From positions 1-63,021 of the forward strand of contig CAMJYG010000003.1 in NCBI GenBank assembly GCA_946409935.1: a stretch of DNA of 63,021 bases. The letters run 5' to 3'. The notes under the pieces are model-generated. The model saw only the letters and a program-made list of their open reading frames with translations. It made no database searches and was not told where the DNA came from. Below, one piece after another: positions 28,252 through 38,238 of this stretch. Position numbers and translations under genes: made by a program. The DNA comes from an uncultured Clostridium sp. Lineage in GTDB: Bacteria > Bacillota > Clostridia > TANB77 > CAG-508. Numbering within the stretch: the first letter of the stretch is position 1; each line of letters starts with the position of its first letter.

Positions 28252-29175
28252 ATGGTACAAGAAATTTATATAATAGATGATGATGATTCATCAATAGTAA
28301 TATTTAGAGAATTATTTAAGAATGACCCTGAATACAAATTTATAAGTGTAAAAACAGAACAAATAGACATTGCTCTAAAAAACATACCATCATTAATAGT
28401 AATAAATGAAGATGCAATAGATAGAAATGTTGTAGACTTATGTAGAAAAATACGAAAAGACGAAGATAACACAATAACACCAGTAATAGTTGTATCTTCA
28501 ATAAGTGATAGAGAACATAGATTAAGAATTTTGCAAGAATCAATAGAATATTTTATAAAAAAACCAGTAGATGAACAATATTTGTATTATACTGTTAAAA
28601 ATCTAAATAGATTACTTTCAATAAACAGAAGAATAAGTCCATTAACAGGCCTTCCAGGAAATGTTCAAATACATGCAGAATTAAAGAAAAGAATTACAAA
28701 AAAAGAAGCTTTCTGTGTATTATATTTAGATTTAGACAATTTCAAAGCATATAATGATGTATATGGATTTTTGAAAGGTGACCAAATAATTGAATTTACT
28801 GCTGAAAATATAATAAAATGTATACATGCCAGCGGAATGGAAGATACTTTTATAGGACATATAGGTGGAGATGATTTTGTTGCAATAATACCAGGAACAA
28901 ATTGCGAAAAATTATGCCAAAACATATTGGCTAATTTCGACCACAATGTAGGAAAATATTTTACAGATGATGATTTAGAGAAGGGCTATATTGAAGTTGC
29001 TAATAGAAAAGGTATTGTAGAACAATTTCCTTTAACATCATTATCAATTGGTGTTGTTGTTGCTGATATTGGTAGATTTGCTAATATTTTGGAAATTGGT
29101 GAAATTGGAGCTCAAGTAAAACATGCTGCTAAATCTGTAATGGGAAGCAGTTATGCAGTAGATAGAAGAAAATAA
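28252..29175 (+). CDS. REC-like plus GGDEF diguanylate cyclase
   Basis: The 307-residue protein has an N-terminal receiver-like domain (IYIIDDDDSSIV; acidic cluster at residues 7-10, PVIVVSS, KKP lysine at about 103). Its GGDEF domain (about 130-300) shows LTGLPGN, LYLDLDNFKAYND and the active motif GGDDF (about 204-208), so it should make c-di-GMP from GTP. No clear RxxD inhibitory site is seen. GGAGAAAG precedes the ATG. A c-di-GMP riboswitch at 48.2 kb in the same window shows that the signal is used here. It lies just upstream of the Ter locus promoter. Confidence 0.88.
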   Translation: MVQEIYIIDDDDSSIVIFRELFKNDPEYKFISVKTEQIDIALKNIPSLIVINEDAIDRNVVDLCRKIRKDEDNTITPVIVVSSISDREHRLRILQESIEYFIKKPVDEQYLYYTVKNLNRLLSINRRISPLTGLPGNVQIHAELKKRITKKEAFCVLYLDLDNFKAYNDVYGFLKGDQIIEFTAENIIKCIHASGMEDTFIGHIGGDDFVAIIPGTNCEKLCQNILANFDHNVGKYFTDDDLEKGYIEVANRKGIVEQFPLTSLSIGVVVADIGRFANILEIGEIGAQVKHAAKSVMGSSYAVDRRK

Positions 29176-29185
29176 GATACAATGT

Positions 29186-29217
29186 TTTAGGCTTACATCA
29201 ATTGATTTAAGCCTAAA
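29186..29217 (+). terminator. Hairpin after GGDEF gene
   Basis: TTTAGGCTTA / TAAGCCTAAA inverted repeat after the stop, immediately before the next promoter; a likely terminator although the T-run is short. Confidence 0.55.
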
Positions 29218-29221
29218 ACTC

Positions 29222-29250
29222 TTGACAATTTCCACTACTAAATATATAAT
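29222..29250 (+). promoter_or_regulatory. Consensus promoter of the Ter locus
   Basis: TTGACA at 29222-29227, 17-base spacer, TATAAT at 29245-29250: a perfect sigma-A promoter 37 bases before the first Ter-locus gene. Confidence 0.85.
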
Positions 29251-29287
29251 AAATGTGCAATTTTCATGATAAAATAGAGGTATAATA

Positions 29288-31543
29288 ATGTATGAATTAT
29301 TAACAACAAATAATATGGAAAATTATTTTGAACCTAAAAGCCGCAGAGATAAAGAAGGGGTATATTTCTATAGAATAATTGGATATGATGAAGAATTACT
29401 AAAATTCTTAAGGAAATATCAAACATTTGCACAAAGAAAAGGAACATACATAAATAGCACAATAAAAAATCCAGATTCATCAGATGTTCAATATTTATGC
29501 ACAATTATAAATAATAATTTTTCTATAGATTTTAGAAATATAAAATTAGAGTGCACTAATTGGCTAAAATTTTTAAATGATATTCAAATTGATTTAATTA
29601 GTAAAGCACTATATACGTTTTTAAGTGAAATGGCAAAAGAGGGAATAAATATAAATATAATAAAAAATTCATATATTAAATTTCTATACTGGGCAAAATA
29701 TAAATTTGAAAATTCACTAAAATATATTGGTCAAGATGAAATACCAAAGATTTTATATGAAGGTGATATTGGAAAATATGAATTATACATGTTAAGAATT
29801 TTATCATTAGCAGGCTGTGACATAATATATATAAATTTCCTAAATGAAGAATCTTACATGAATATCGATATTCAAGGAAAGTATTCGAATAGGATAGTTA
29901 AGCCTATTAGGCAAAATCCACCAATTCATTTTTCTAAAATAGATTTAAGACAAATAGAAGAAAAAAATAGATTAATAGAAAATATAAAAAAAGAGCAATA
30001 TGTTTTAAATACAAATAATTGGATGAAAAAAGACTTTTGGGAAGAGTTTTTTACATTAGGAAAAAATAGAAATAACAATGTAAATGAAATTTCCAATATA
30101 TTCGTAAAATATATTGGAATAGATAATAGAGATGAATACAATAATAGATTATATGAATTTAAAGAAAATTTAATAAAAAATGGCAAAAATTATGTTATTA
30201 TTGAAAATGAAATACTAATGCCTACATTAGATGAAATTTATAAATTGCGATTTGAGTATAAAAACAAAGATGATATTTCATTAGGTATAATTGAAAAGAT
30301 AGGTATTAATATTGAAGAAAAAATAAACCAAACATTAAAAAAAGAAATGTTTAATTTAGTACAAGCATCAGAAGAAGATAATCCAGCCAAAATATATAAT
30401 ATGACATTAAAACTGTTATGTTGGATAAATAAATATTGCAAAAGATTATTTAATAAATTTGATTGGAACAATTTACCTACACTTATTTATTTAGGAGATT
30501 GTACTACGTTAGAAGCTACATTTTTGAACATAATGTCAAAATTACCATTAGACATTTTATATATTAATCCAAATAAAGAGAATGTAAATATATTTAATGA
30601 AACTTTAATAAAAAGTGAAAGTAAAATAGTGGAGCTAGAAAATAGCATAAGCGAGAAAATTAAATATCCAAGAGCGAAAGTAAAAATTAGTACGAGTACA
30701 GTTGCGTATAATGCAGAAAGAGAATTAGATACAATTTTATACAATAATACAGGTATGTATAGAGATAAACAATTTAAAACTTGCCAAACAATAACATTAA
30801 AAACTACTTATGAGGAAATTGCAATATTATGGAAAGAAGAAGCAAAATACAGAACAGGATTCGAAGTAGAAGAAAACAGGGTAACTGTACCAAACATTTT
30901 TGCTAAAGTAAGTGGAGTTAAAGATAGTGATACAAATGCTTACCTCAGAAATATACAAGATTTAGTGACAGAGCAAACAATTGTAATCCAAGGATTTCCA
31001 TATATAAAAAAAGAAGAGTATAATGAATTTTATAGTAATTCTAATAAATTTATGACAAGAGATAAAATAAATATTGAAAAAATAAAAGAGCTTAAAGAAT
31101 ATAAATATGCATTTTTAAATAGAAATACACAAAATCTTATATTAAGCAAAATACAGGAATTAATAGATTTAAAATTATTGGAACAAAATGATTTATCTAT
31201 AAGTTCTAAAATAGCTGCAACTTTATTGAACATTAATAAAGAAATTTTAAAATTAATCCAACAATTTGATTTTACAAAGCAAATACCTAAAATAATAATA
31301 ATGGACACAGATGAAAACATAGCATCATTGCAAGACTGCATTTTACTATTGTTCTTAAATTTAATCGGATTTGATATTGTAATATTTACACCAACAGGGT
31401 ATCAAAATATTGAAAAATATATAGACTCAAATTTATTTGAAGAATATCAAATAGGCGATTATATATATAATTTACAAAAACCAAAATTTAATATGGTTAA
31501 TCAAAAGAAGGGCAAATCTTTTAGAAAGTTTTTTAGGTTATAG
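29288..31543 (+). CDS. YceG-like Ter-locus protein with three internal repeats
   Basis: The 751-residue soluble protein is like Bacillus YceG, found in nearly all TerD/TelA stress loci of Bacillota. Three segments repeat the pattern P-x-(I/L)-x-x-x-G/D-D then L-D-(I)-(I/L)-Y-I: about residues 151-180 (PKILYEGDIGKYE), 395-425 (PTLIYLGDCTTLE) and 664-695 (PKIIIMDTDENIA). This indicates triplication of a Rossmann-like unit. It is longer than Bacillus YceG (about 540). The biochemical role is unknown; by context it partners with TelA in a tellurite/toxic-anion or phage-stress response. GAGGTATAATA precedes the ATG. It is first in the locus. Confidence 0.8.
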   Translation: MYELLTTNNMENYFEPKSRRDKEGVYFYRIIGYDEELLKFLRKYQTFAQRKGTYINSTIKNPDSSDVQYLCTIINNNFSIDFRNIKLECTNWLKFLNDIQIDLISKALYTFLSEMAKEGININIIKNSYIKFLYWAKYKFENSLKYIGQDEIPKILYEGDIGKYELYMLRILSLAGCDIIYINFLNEESYMNIDIQGKYSNRIVKPIRQNPPIHFSKIDLRQIEEKNRLIENIKKEQYVLNTNNWMKKDFWEEFFTLGKNRNNNVNEISNIFVKYIGIDNRDEYNNRLYEFKENLIKNGKNYVIIENEILMPTLDEIYKLRFEYKNKDDISLGIIEKIGINIEEKINQTLKKEMFNLVQASEEDNPAKIYNMTLKLLCWINKYCKRLFNKFDWNNLPTLIYLGDCTTLEATFLNIMSKLPLDILYINPNKENVNIFNETLIKSESKIVELENSISEKIKYPRAKVKISTSTVAYNAERELDTILYNNTGMYRDKQFKTCQTITLKTTYEEIAILWKEEAKYRTGFEVEENRVTVPNIFAKVSGVKDSDTNAYLRNIQDLVTEQTIVIQGFPYIKKEEYNEFYSNSNKFMTRDKINIEKIKELKEYKYAFLNRNTQNLILSKIQELIDLKLLEQNDLSISSKIAATLLNINKEILKLIQQFDFTKQIPKIIIMDTDENIASLQDCILLLFLNLIGFDIVIFTPTGYQNIEKYIDSNLFEEYQIGDYIYNLQKPKFNMVNQKKGKSFRKFFRL

Positions 31544-31670
31544 GAATCAATATAAAGCTACTAAGTATGCTACGCAACTCTAAGTTAAAAAATGATTTTT
31601 AAATGAAATTGCGTTTTACATATATAAAAAATTCTAAAATATATTGCCAGAAGGAAGGAATGTGATAAAA

Positions 31671-32777
31671 ATGGCTTTACAATTTAAACCAAACAATGAA
31701 GGTGATAATCAGCAACAACAAGAATTTAACATGTTAGAAAAAAGAGAAGAAATAACAAATCAATTACAAAATTCAGAAGAAATTGATAAATTAACAAGTA
31801 CAATAAATGTAAATGATATGAATACAATGGTTACTTTTGGTAGTGGAGTAGCAGAAGAAATAGCAAGATCTTCAGATGTAATTTTAAATAGTATGAGCAT
31901 TGCTCAAGTTAATGAATCTGGTGAATTGTTAAATACTCTAAGTAGAATAATGTCAAAATTTGATTTAGATGAAATTAGAGATGATGGTAATAAAAGTATA
32001 TTTGGAAAATTATTTACAAATATGAAGAAAGAAATTGAAAGAATACTTGATAAATACCATACAATGGGAGACGAAATAGACAAAATATATGTAAAATTAA
32101 AACAATACGAATCAGAAATAAATTCTGCTAATGACAAATTAGAAAATTTATTTAATGCAAATGTAAAAACATATCAAGAATTAGTAAAATATATTGTAGC
32201 AGGTGAACAAGCAATAAAAGAAGTTGACGAATATTTAACACAAATGAGAGCAGAATATGAACAAAGTCAAGATAATATGATAAAATTTGATATTCAAAAT
32301 TTAGAAAATGCTAAAGGAATATTAGAACAAAGAGTACATGACTTAAGAATTGCAGAAAACATTGCAATGCAATCAGTACCTATGATAAAATCTATGGAAT
32401 TTAGTAATGTTAATTTAAACAGAAAAATCAATTCTGCATTTATAATTACAATGCCAGTATTTAAGCAAGCATTATCACAAGCAATATTATTAAAACGACA
32501 AAAAATACAAGCAGAAGGGATGAAAGCTTTGGACGAGAAAACAAATGAAATGCTATTAAAAAATGCTCAAAATACAGCAGAACAAACAAAACTTGCTGCA
32601 CAACTTGCAAGTGGAAGTTCTGTAAAAATTGAAACACTTGAGCAAACATGGCAAACTATTGTAAATGGTATTGAAGAAACAAGAAAAATACAAGAAGATG
32701 CAAGAAAGAAAAGAGAAGAAGATGTTGTTAGACTTAATAAATTAAAAGAAGACTTCAAAAATCAGGCAAACAAGTAG
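31671..32777 (+). CDS. telA: Toxic anion resistance protein TelA/YceH family
   Basis: The 368-residue protein is mostly long alpha-helices, as in TelA/KlaA. Typical features are EIDKLTSTINVNDMNTMVTFG (about 45-65), FGKLFTNMKKEIERILDKYHTM and EQRVHDLRIAENIAMQSVPMIK. The ATG at 31671 is chosen because AAGGAAGGAA lies upstream; an upstream in-frame TTG is not needed. TelA is thought to act with TerD-like and YceG proteins at the inner membrane face. It is cytosolic with no signal peptide. The role in tellurite resistance is known from homologues; the natural stress is unknown. Confidence 0.92.
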   Translation: MALQFKPNNEGDNQQQQEFNMLEKREEITNQLQNSEEIDKLTSTINVNDMNTMVTFGSGVAEEIARSSDVILNSMSIAQVNESGELLNTLSRIMSKFDLDEIRDDGNKSIFGKLFTNMKKEIERILDKYHTMGDEIDKIYVKLKQYESEINSANDKLENLFNANVKTYQELVKYIVAGEQAIKEVDEYLTQMRAEYEQSQDNMIKFDIQNLENAKGILEQRVHDLRIAENIAMQSVPMIKSMEFSNVNLNRKINSAFIITMPVFKQALSQAILLKRQKIQAEGMKALDEKTNEMLLKNAQNTAEQTKLAAQLASGSSVKIETLEQTWQTIVNGIEETRKIQEDARKKREEDVVRLNKLKEDFKNQANK

Positions 32778-32796
32778 TATTTAGAAATCATTTCTA

Positions 32797-32987
32797 ATCC
32801 AAGCAGTTATTATATAAATAATTTATACATTCCTCGGTTCATTACACAAATAGCAATTTCTACATTGATTTTTTGGCACCCTTCCAAGCAAAGCTTGAAC
32901 TCTTTCCAAAAAATCAATTAAGAACTTGCATATTTGCTTCAATCACATTCGTCATTTATAAATTATTTATATAATAACTGCTTGGAT
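32797..32987 (+). repeat. Nested palindrome with perfect 31-base arms
   Basis: The arms at 32797-32827 and 32957-32987 are exact reverse complements over 31 bases. The centre has GGCACCCTTCC-AAGC-AAA-GCTT-GAACTCTTTCC, the motif also found at 3774. It fills most of the gap 32778-33121 between telA and terD. Confidence 0.85.
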
Positions 32988-33121
32988 AGAAAATATAATA
33001 AAACTAGATGCTCATATATTATTTTTAAAATATTGGAAAGTAATATATGAACACCTAGGAAAAACAAAAAAAATAAAAATAAAGAATGCTAAAAAGCATT
33101 AAATTAAAGGAGGAATTTATT

Positions 33122-33697
33122 ATGGCAATTTCATTGCAAAAAGGACAAAGAATTGATTTAACAAAAGGAAATCCTGGACTAAGCAAAATAATAGTAGGTT
33201 TAGGATGGGATACAAACAAATATGATGGACAAGCAGATTTTGACTTAGATGCTGCTGCATTTTTATTAGACCAAACAGGTAAAGTTGCAAAAGACACAAA
33301 TTTTGTATTTTATGGAAATTTAAAAGCTACAGGTGTTGAACATACAGGAGATAACCTAACAGGTGAAGGAGAAGGAGACGACGAACAAATTAAAGTTGAT
33401 TTAAAAGCTGTTGAACCAGATGTAGATAAAATAGCATTTACAGTTACAATTTATGATGCAGAATCAAGAAGACAATCTTTTGGACAAGTTTCAAATGCAT
33501 TTATAAGAATTGTAGATGCAAATACAAATCAAGAGCTAGTAAGATATGATTTAGGAGAAGATTATAGTATAGAAACAGCAATAGTTGTAGCAGAATTATA
33601 TAGAAGTGGAACAGAATGGAAATTTAATGCAGTGGGAAGTGGATTCGCAGGAGGATTAGCAGCACTTGCAAGAAATTATGGACTTAATGTAAAATAA
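33122..33697 (+). CDS. terD: TerD-family calcium-binding stress protein
   Basis: The 191-residue single TerD domain starts [22 protein letters not shown]. It shows the two Ca2+-binding segments [18 protein letters not shown] (about 36-54) and [15 protein letters not shown] (about 80-94), then [20 protein letters not shown] and [18 protein letters not shown]. The start follows AAAGGAGGAA. TerD proteins bind Ca2+ and assemble with TerC/TelA-type partners. It is followed 25 bases later by a second terD. Confidence 0.96.
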   Translation: MAISLQKGQRIDLTKGNPGLSKIIVGLGWDTNKYDGQADFDLDAAAFLLDQTGKVAKDTNFVFYGNLKATGVEHTGDNLTGEGEGDDEQIKVDLKAVEPDVDKIAFTVTIYDAESRRQSFGQVSNAFIRIVDANTNQELVRYDLGEDYSIETAIVVAELYRSGTEWKFNAVGSGFAGGLAALARNYGLNVK

Positions 33698-33722
33698 AAA
33701 AAGTAAAGGAATGGTAGTAAAT

Positions 33723-34544
33723 ATGAAAATATCAACAAATAGTGGAAATAATATGACACCACCACCTCCTCCACCAGTTGGAGGAAACAAAATGCCACCA
33801 CCTCCGATGGGAAACAATGTAACTCCCCCACCACCAATGGGAGGAAATACTGTGCCTACACCACCAAGTGGAAATAATTTAGGAAATACTCCACCACCTC
33901 CTATGAATAGCAGTAATACAGCACCTTCTGGAGTAGGAGCAAATATAGGAGGAACAAGTAAAAATAGCATAAGTTTACAAAAAGGGCAAAAAATAGATTT
34001 AACAAAAACAAATCCTGGATTAACCAAAATAATGATTGGATTAGGATGGGATACAAATAAGTATGATGGACAAGCTGATTTCGATTTAGATGCTTCTGCA
34101 TTTTTACTAGGAGCACAAGGAAAAGCTTTAGCAGATACTGATTTTATATTCTATAATAATCCTAAAGGAAGAAATGATTGCGTTGTTCATCAAGGAGATA
34201 ATATAACAGGTGAAGGTGAAGGCGATGATGAGCAAATCTTAGTTGATTTCTCTAAAGTACCACCAGAAATAGATAAAATAGCAATTACTGTTACAATATA
34301 TGATTATGAAAACAGAAAGCAATCGTTTGGACAGATTTCAAATGCTTTTGTAAGGGTTGTTGATAATAATACAAATCAAGAACTAGTAAGATATGACCTA
34401 GGAGAAGATTTTAGCATTGAAACTGCAATAATAGTTTGTGAAATATACAGAAATAATGGAGAATGGAAATTTAGTGCAATAGGTTCGGGTTTTTCCGGAG
34501 GACTTGGAGCATTATGTGCAAATTATGGCTTACAAGCTAATTAA
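33723..34544 (+). CDS. TerD-family protein with proline-rich N-terminal extension
   Basis: The 273-residue protein has residues 1-82 of low complexity with repeated PPPPP(M/V)GxN units, a candidate flexible linker or SH3/WW-like ligand. Residues 83-273 form a complete TerD domain ([19 protein letters not shown], then [16 protein letters not shown] and [15 protein letters not shown]). The ATG at 33723 lies after AAAGGAATGG at the spacing used throughout this locus. It is a paralogue of the preceding gene. The extension may tether the domain to a larger complex. Confidence 0.9.
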   Translation: MKISTNSGNNMTPPPPPPVGGNKMPPPPMGNNVTPPPPMGGNTVPTPPSGNNLGNTPPPPMNSSNTAPSGVGANIGGTSKNSISLQKGQKIDLTKTNPGLTKIMIGLGWDTNKYDGQADFDLDASAFLLGAQGKALADTDFIFYNNPKGRNDCVVHQGDNITGEGEGDDEQILVDFSKVPPEIDKIAITVTIYDYENRKQSFGQISNAFVRVVDNNTNQELVRYDLGEDFSIETAIIVCEIYRNNGEWKFSAIGSGFSGGLGALCANYGLQAN

Positions 34545-34955
34545 TAGTGTAATGGGAAGTAGGTCTTTCCATATTTTCTAAAATAGGAAAGTGACCTTTT
34601 CATATTTTAGAAAAAGGGCCTTGCCCTATATAGAGTTAATATTTATGAATTAAGGTACATCTTCTTTGCTGAATTTTGTACCTTATTGTTCTACAATAGG
34701 AAAGTCATACTGACTTTTCTATTGTAGAACAGGCTACGCCTAAGTTTGTACAGAAATTTTCTGACGAAAATTTCGCACCAGAACAAATTAACGGAAAGCT
34801 TTACTATTTATAATTTGTTGCTAATTAGAATTTATAGTTTAAAATAACATACTACAAGTTTATTAGCTTTCCGATTTGTTCTGCAAAGAAATTCTAAAAA
34901 GTATGTAAGTAAGGCAGGTTTAAAAAGTGCATAAAGAAAGGAATGGGAGTTTAAA
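34545..34955 (+). repeat. Gap with family C composite repeat
   Basis: No gene is seen. At 34560-34600 a GGTC-TTCC / GGAAAGTGACC hairpin may terminate the terD pair. At 34688-34730 a palindrome (GTTCTACAATAGGAAAGTCA and its partner) is the exact reverse complement of 59141-59183. At 34821-34884 lies the block shared with 3821 and, inverted, with 59180. Confidence 0.75.
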
Positions 34956-36002
34956 ATGAAATATTCATATACACAAGAAATAGAATTAGCAGAAGAACCC
35001 AAAATAAATTGGAATAAAAATACTGAAAAGGATATTTTAAAATATGCATTAGGTGGTTTATTATATATGCCTGCCACAAATGTAAAAATAGTAGATGATA
35101 TATTAAATAAAAGATTTTTTTATTTAAAATCATTTGTGCTATGTTTAGAAGATTCTATAGCAGATTCAATGGTTGAAAAAGCTGAAAAGTGTGTTGGAGA
35201 TATTTTACAAAGACTAACGCAAGCAATAGAAAATAATGTGATTTCAATAGATGAAATACCATTGATTTTTATTAGAGTAAGAAATATTGGGCAAATGACA
35301 AAACTTTACAATATGTATAGTAAATATTTAAATATAATAACAGGATTTATATGGCCTAAATTTGACAAAAACAATGCAGAACAATACATAGAAGAATTTA
35401 AACAATTACTGAATAAGGTAGATTTTAAATTATATGGAATGCCTATTTTAGAAAGTAAAGGCATAATGTACAAGCAAAATAGAATAGATAATTTAGAAGA
35501 AATTAGAAGAGTTTTAAATCCTGTATATGATAACATAATTGGAATTCGAGTTGGTGGAGCAGATTTATGTAATATTTTTGGATTAAGAAGAGATGTAGAT
35601 TGCACAATTTGGAATGTAAATGTTGTTGCGGATTGTCTAGCAGATATTATAAATGAATTTTCGCGTGATTATATTGTATCTGGTCCGATATGGGAGTATT
35701 TTGAAGATAACAATAGTGATAAGTGGATAACTGGCTTAAAAAAAGAGCAAAGATTAGATATGATGAATGGATTTATAGGAAAAGATTCAATTCATCCATC
35801 TCAATTAAAAATCATACAAGAAAATCTTATAGTATCTTATGAAAATTATATAGATGCTTTAAAAATTTTAAATATGGATAAAAACACAGGTGTTGAAAAA
35901 GGATATGGTAAAGCTAAAATGAATGAAGTGAAAACACATACTAATTGGGCTAGAAAGATTTTAAGTTTAGCAAATATTTATGGAGTAGGGGTTGAAAAAT
36001 AA
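34956..36002 (+). CDS. HpcH/HpaI aldolase / citrate-lyase-beta-like Ter enzyme
   Basis: The 348-residue TIM-barrel protein is of the HpcH/HpaI/CitE family. It shows the early LYMPATNVKIVDDIL, catalytic-region LEDSIADSMVEKA, substrate/metal region MPILESKGIMY and IGIRVGGADLCNIFGLRR, and late GFIGKDSIHPSQLKIIQE. In published analyses of Ter loci this enzyme belongs to a module with PRTase, PELOTA/StiP and HAD proteins, proposed to make a nucleoside-like metabolite. GAAAGGAATGGG precedes the ATG. The stop codon lies inside a short family A repeat. Confidence 0.9.
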   Translation: MKYSYTQEIELAEEPKINWNKNTEKDILKYALGGLLYMPATNVKIVDDILNKRFFYLKSFVLCLEDSIADSMVEKAEKCVGDILQRLTQAIENNVISIDEIPLIFIRVRNIGQMTKLYNMYSKYLNIITGFIWPKFDKNNAEQYIEEFKQLLNKVDFKLYGMPILESKGIMYKQNRIDNLEEIRRVLNPVYDNIIGIRVGGADLCNIFGLRRDVDCTIWNVNVVADCLADIINEFSRDYIVSGPIWEYFEDNNSDKWITGLKKEQRLDMMNGFIGKDSIHPSQLKIIQENLIVSYENYIDALKILNMDKNTGVEKGYGKAKMNEVKTHTNWARKILSLANIYGVGVEK

Positions 36003-36029
36003 TTGTCAAAATTTAATTCTTTTCCAACC
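35990..36029 (+). repeat. Family A repeat, internally deleted
   Basis: It has the first 15 bases (GGTTGAAAAATAATT) and last 25 bases of the 125-base repeat, joined directly. It provides the end of the aldolase gene. Confidence 0.8.
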
Positions 36030-36063
36030 AAATTTGTGCCTTAAGAAAGGAAAGAAAGAAAAA

Positions 36064-37245
36064 ATGAATAACAACATAGAAAATTTTGTAGAAATTATTG
36101 AAAATAAAAGTAAAAAACATACAATAGAGGAAATGATATGTGTATGCAAAAGAATAAAAAATCCCAAAAGAGATTATCTATTTATAAATAAATATCAAGG
36201 AAATGATGTACCTCAAAATCCAAGTAAGGTTTTTGAAATGTATGATGAATTTGTAGATAATATAGCTGTAACAGACGAAAAGATTGCAATAATTGGCTTT
36301 GCAGAGACAGCAACAGCTATAGGAAATTATGTAGCAGCAAAACTTCCAAATTGTATATATGAAATGCAAACTACAAGAGAAGATTTGTTAAACGAAGAAC
36401 CAATTATAGAATTCTTTGAAGAACACAGCCATGCAAAACAACAATTATTATATGGAAGAAAAGAATTCTTTAAAAATATAGATAGAGTTATGTTTGTAGA
36501 AGATGAAATAACAACAGGACATACAATTCTAAATGCTGTAAATCAATTAAAAAGTATAAATCCAAATTTAAAATATTCTGTAGCATCAATTTTAAATTGG
36601 CAAGATGAAGAATCAGAAAAAAAATACAAAGAATTGGGAATAGATACATATTGTTTAATAAAGGGAAAAATAAAAGATGTTAATGCAAAAGTAGATATGA
36701 CACCTATAGAAGAATCTAAAAATGAAAAAATAGCAGATAAAGATATAACATGTACAAATATAAAATGCGAGTTATGTAATTCCAAAGAAAATAGAATCAG
36801 AACACATCTGCAAAAAGATGTAGATGAATATAGCAAATATATTTTTGACATAATATCTGAAAAATCAAAATTAGCTAAAGACATAAAAAATATAGAAAAT
36901 AAAAATGTACTTGTTGTTGGTACAGAAGAGTTTATGTATGAACCTATGTTATTTGCGAGTTATTTAGAAAAAAATACAAAAAATAATATTAAATATTGTG
37001 CAACTACAAGAAAACCAATAGAAGTTTCAAACGAAAGCAATTATATTTTAAATACAAGAAATAAATTGAGTAGTGCTTATGATGAACAAAGAACAACATA
37101 TTTTTATAATCTAGAAAAAAGTGATTACGTTTTTATTATTGCAGATAATATTGTAAAAGAACAATTTTGTAAAGATATTGCTAATATTTTTTATAATAAA
37201 GGATATGACCTTGACAAAGTTGAAATAGTAAGCTTACATTTTTAA
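36064..37245 (+). CDS. Phosphoribosyltransferase with TRSP domain (Ter module)
   Basis: The 393-residue protein has a PRTase domain with NQYQGND-like start, EMQTTREDL and the PRPP loop VMFVEDEITTGHTIL (about 139-153). A Cys motif follows (CTNIKCELC, about 229-237). The C-terminal TRSP-like domain has NVLVVGTEEFMYEPMLFASYLE and ATTRKPIEV. The start at 36064 follows AAGAAAGGAAAG; the longer upstream frame runs through repeat DNA. It lies directly after the aldolase. It is expected to attach or release a phosphoribosyl group in the Ter metabolite pathway (by family, not shown). Confidence 0.88.
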   Translation: MNNNIENFVEIIENKSKKHTIEEMICVCKRIKNPKRDYLFINKYQGNDVPQNPSKVFEMYDEFVDNIAVTDEKIAIIGFAETATAIGNYVAAKLPNCIYEMQTTREDLLNEEPIIEFFEEHSHAKQQLLYGRKEFFKNIDRVMFVEDEITTGHTILNAVNQLKSINPNLKYSVASILNWQDEESEKKYKELGIDTYCLIKGKIKDVNAKVDMTPIEESKNEKIADKDITCTNIKCELCNSKENRIRTHLQKDVDEYSKYIFDIISEKSKLAKDIKNIENKNVLVVGTEEFMYEPMLFASYLEKNTKNNIKYCATTRKPIEVSNESNYILNTRNKLSSAYDEQRTTYFYNLEKSDYVFIIADNIVKEQFCKDIANIFYNKGYDLDKVEIVSLHF

Positions 37246-37360
37246 CTTGCTTATTTTCAATTCGCTTTTTTCAAATTATTTTAAATTTATAATGAGCTAG
37301 GGAAGAGTATTAACTAATTTGAATTTGATTTTTAAAAAAGTAGCATAAAAAGGAGAAAAA

Positions 37361-38137
37361 ATGATTTTTGCAACAGATTTAGATAAAACATTAATTTACT
37401 ATAAAACATATGTAAATGAAGACATAATGAATAAAGTTCAACTAATTGAAACCAGAGAACAGGATCCGATATGTTATATTTCTAAAAAAGCCAAGAGTGA
37501 ATTAGAAAAAATAAATAAAAGAATAAATGTAATTCCAACAACTACAAGGTCAATAGAAGAATTTTATAACATAAAAACATTTGAATATTGTAAATATGCA
37601 ATTGTTTCAAATGGTGGAACAATTCTTGAAAATAGAAGAATAATGCCAGAATGGGAAGAACATATAAATGCAATATTAAATAATTATAAAGATGAGTTCA
37701 ACAATTTAATAGATTTAGTTATAAAAAGCGGATTGGCAACCTCGAAACCAGAGGTTAGAGATAATGTATATGTTTTTTCTAGAATTGAAGACAAAGAAAA
37801 ATGTTTAGATTTTTTAGAAGGAAAAATAAATACAGATAAATGGAATTATTGTGTTCAAGGAAAAAAGTTATTTATTATTCCTAAAGTAATTACAAAATCT
37901 AATGCAGTAAAATTCCTAAAGAATAAACTAAAATCAAATTATTTAATTGCTGCTGGTGATAGTCTAATGGATAAGGATATGTTAGATATTGCAGATTTAC
38001 CAATAATCCCAAGACATGGAGAATTATTTAAAGAATTTAATTATCAAAAAGATAATATGTATACAACCAAAGAGGGGATTTTTGCAGCAGATGATATTGT
38101 TCAAAAAGTTAGTGAAGTTATAAGCAAAGAAATTTAA
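37361..38137 (+). CDS. HAD-superfamily (Cof-type) phosphatase, Ter module
   Basis: The 258-residue HAD enzyme shows motif I DLDKTLIYY (nucleophile Asp), motif II TTTRS (about 65-69), the type-II cap with VSNGGTIL, the Lys region (KVITKSNAVKFLK) and motif IV AAGDSLMDKDMLDIA. The product is predicted to dephosphorylate a sugar or nucleoside phosphate. AAAGGAG precedes the ATG. It stands between the PRTase-TRSP gene and two StiP/PELOTA genes. Confidence 0.88.
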   Translation: MIFATDLDKTLIYYKTYVNEDIMNKVQLIETREQDPICYISKKAKSELEKINKRINVIPTTTRSIEEFYNIKTFEYCKYAIVSNGGTILENRRIMPEWEEHINAILNNYKDEFNNLIDLVIKSGLATSKPEVRDNVYVFSRIEDKEKCLDFLEGKINTDKWNYCVQGKKLFIIPKVITKSNAVKFLKNKLKSNYLIAAGDSLMDKDMLDIADLPIIPRHGELFKEFNYQKDNMYTTKEGIFAADDIVQKVSEVISKEI

Positions 38138-38238
38138 AATATTACATGTTAGTCTCAAAATAAAAAATGTATATTTTTAAATTTAATATATGCAGAATAG
38201 ACTTGCAATTGTAAAATAGTAAAGGAATGGAATATTTA

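Noticed and set aside
33656-34027. Long minus-strand frame opposite the proline-rich TerD gene
   Set aside because: It is a shadow created by the CCA/CCT-rich coding strand; it has no ribosome site and overlaps a certain gene.
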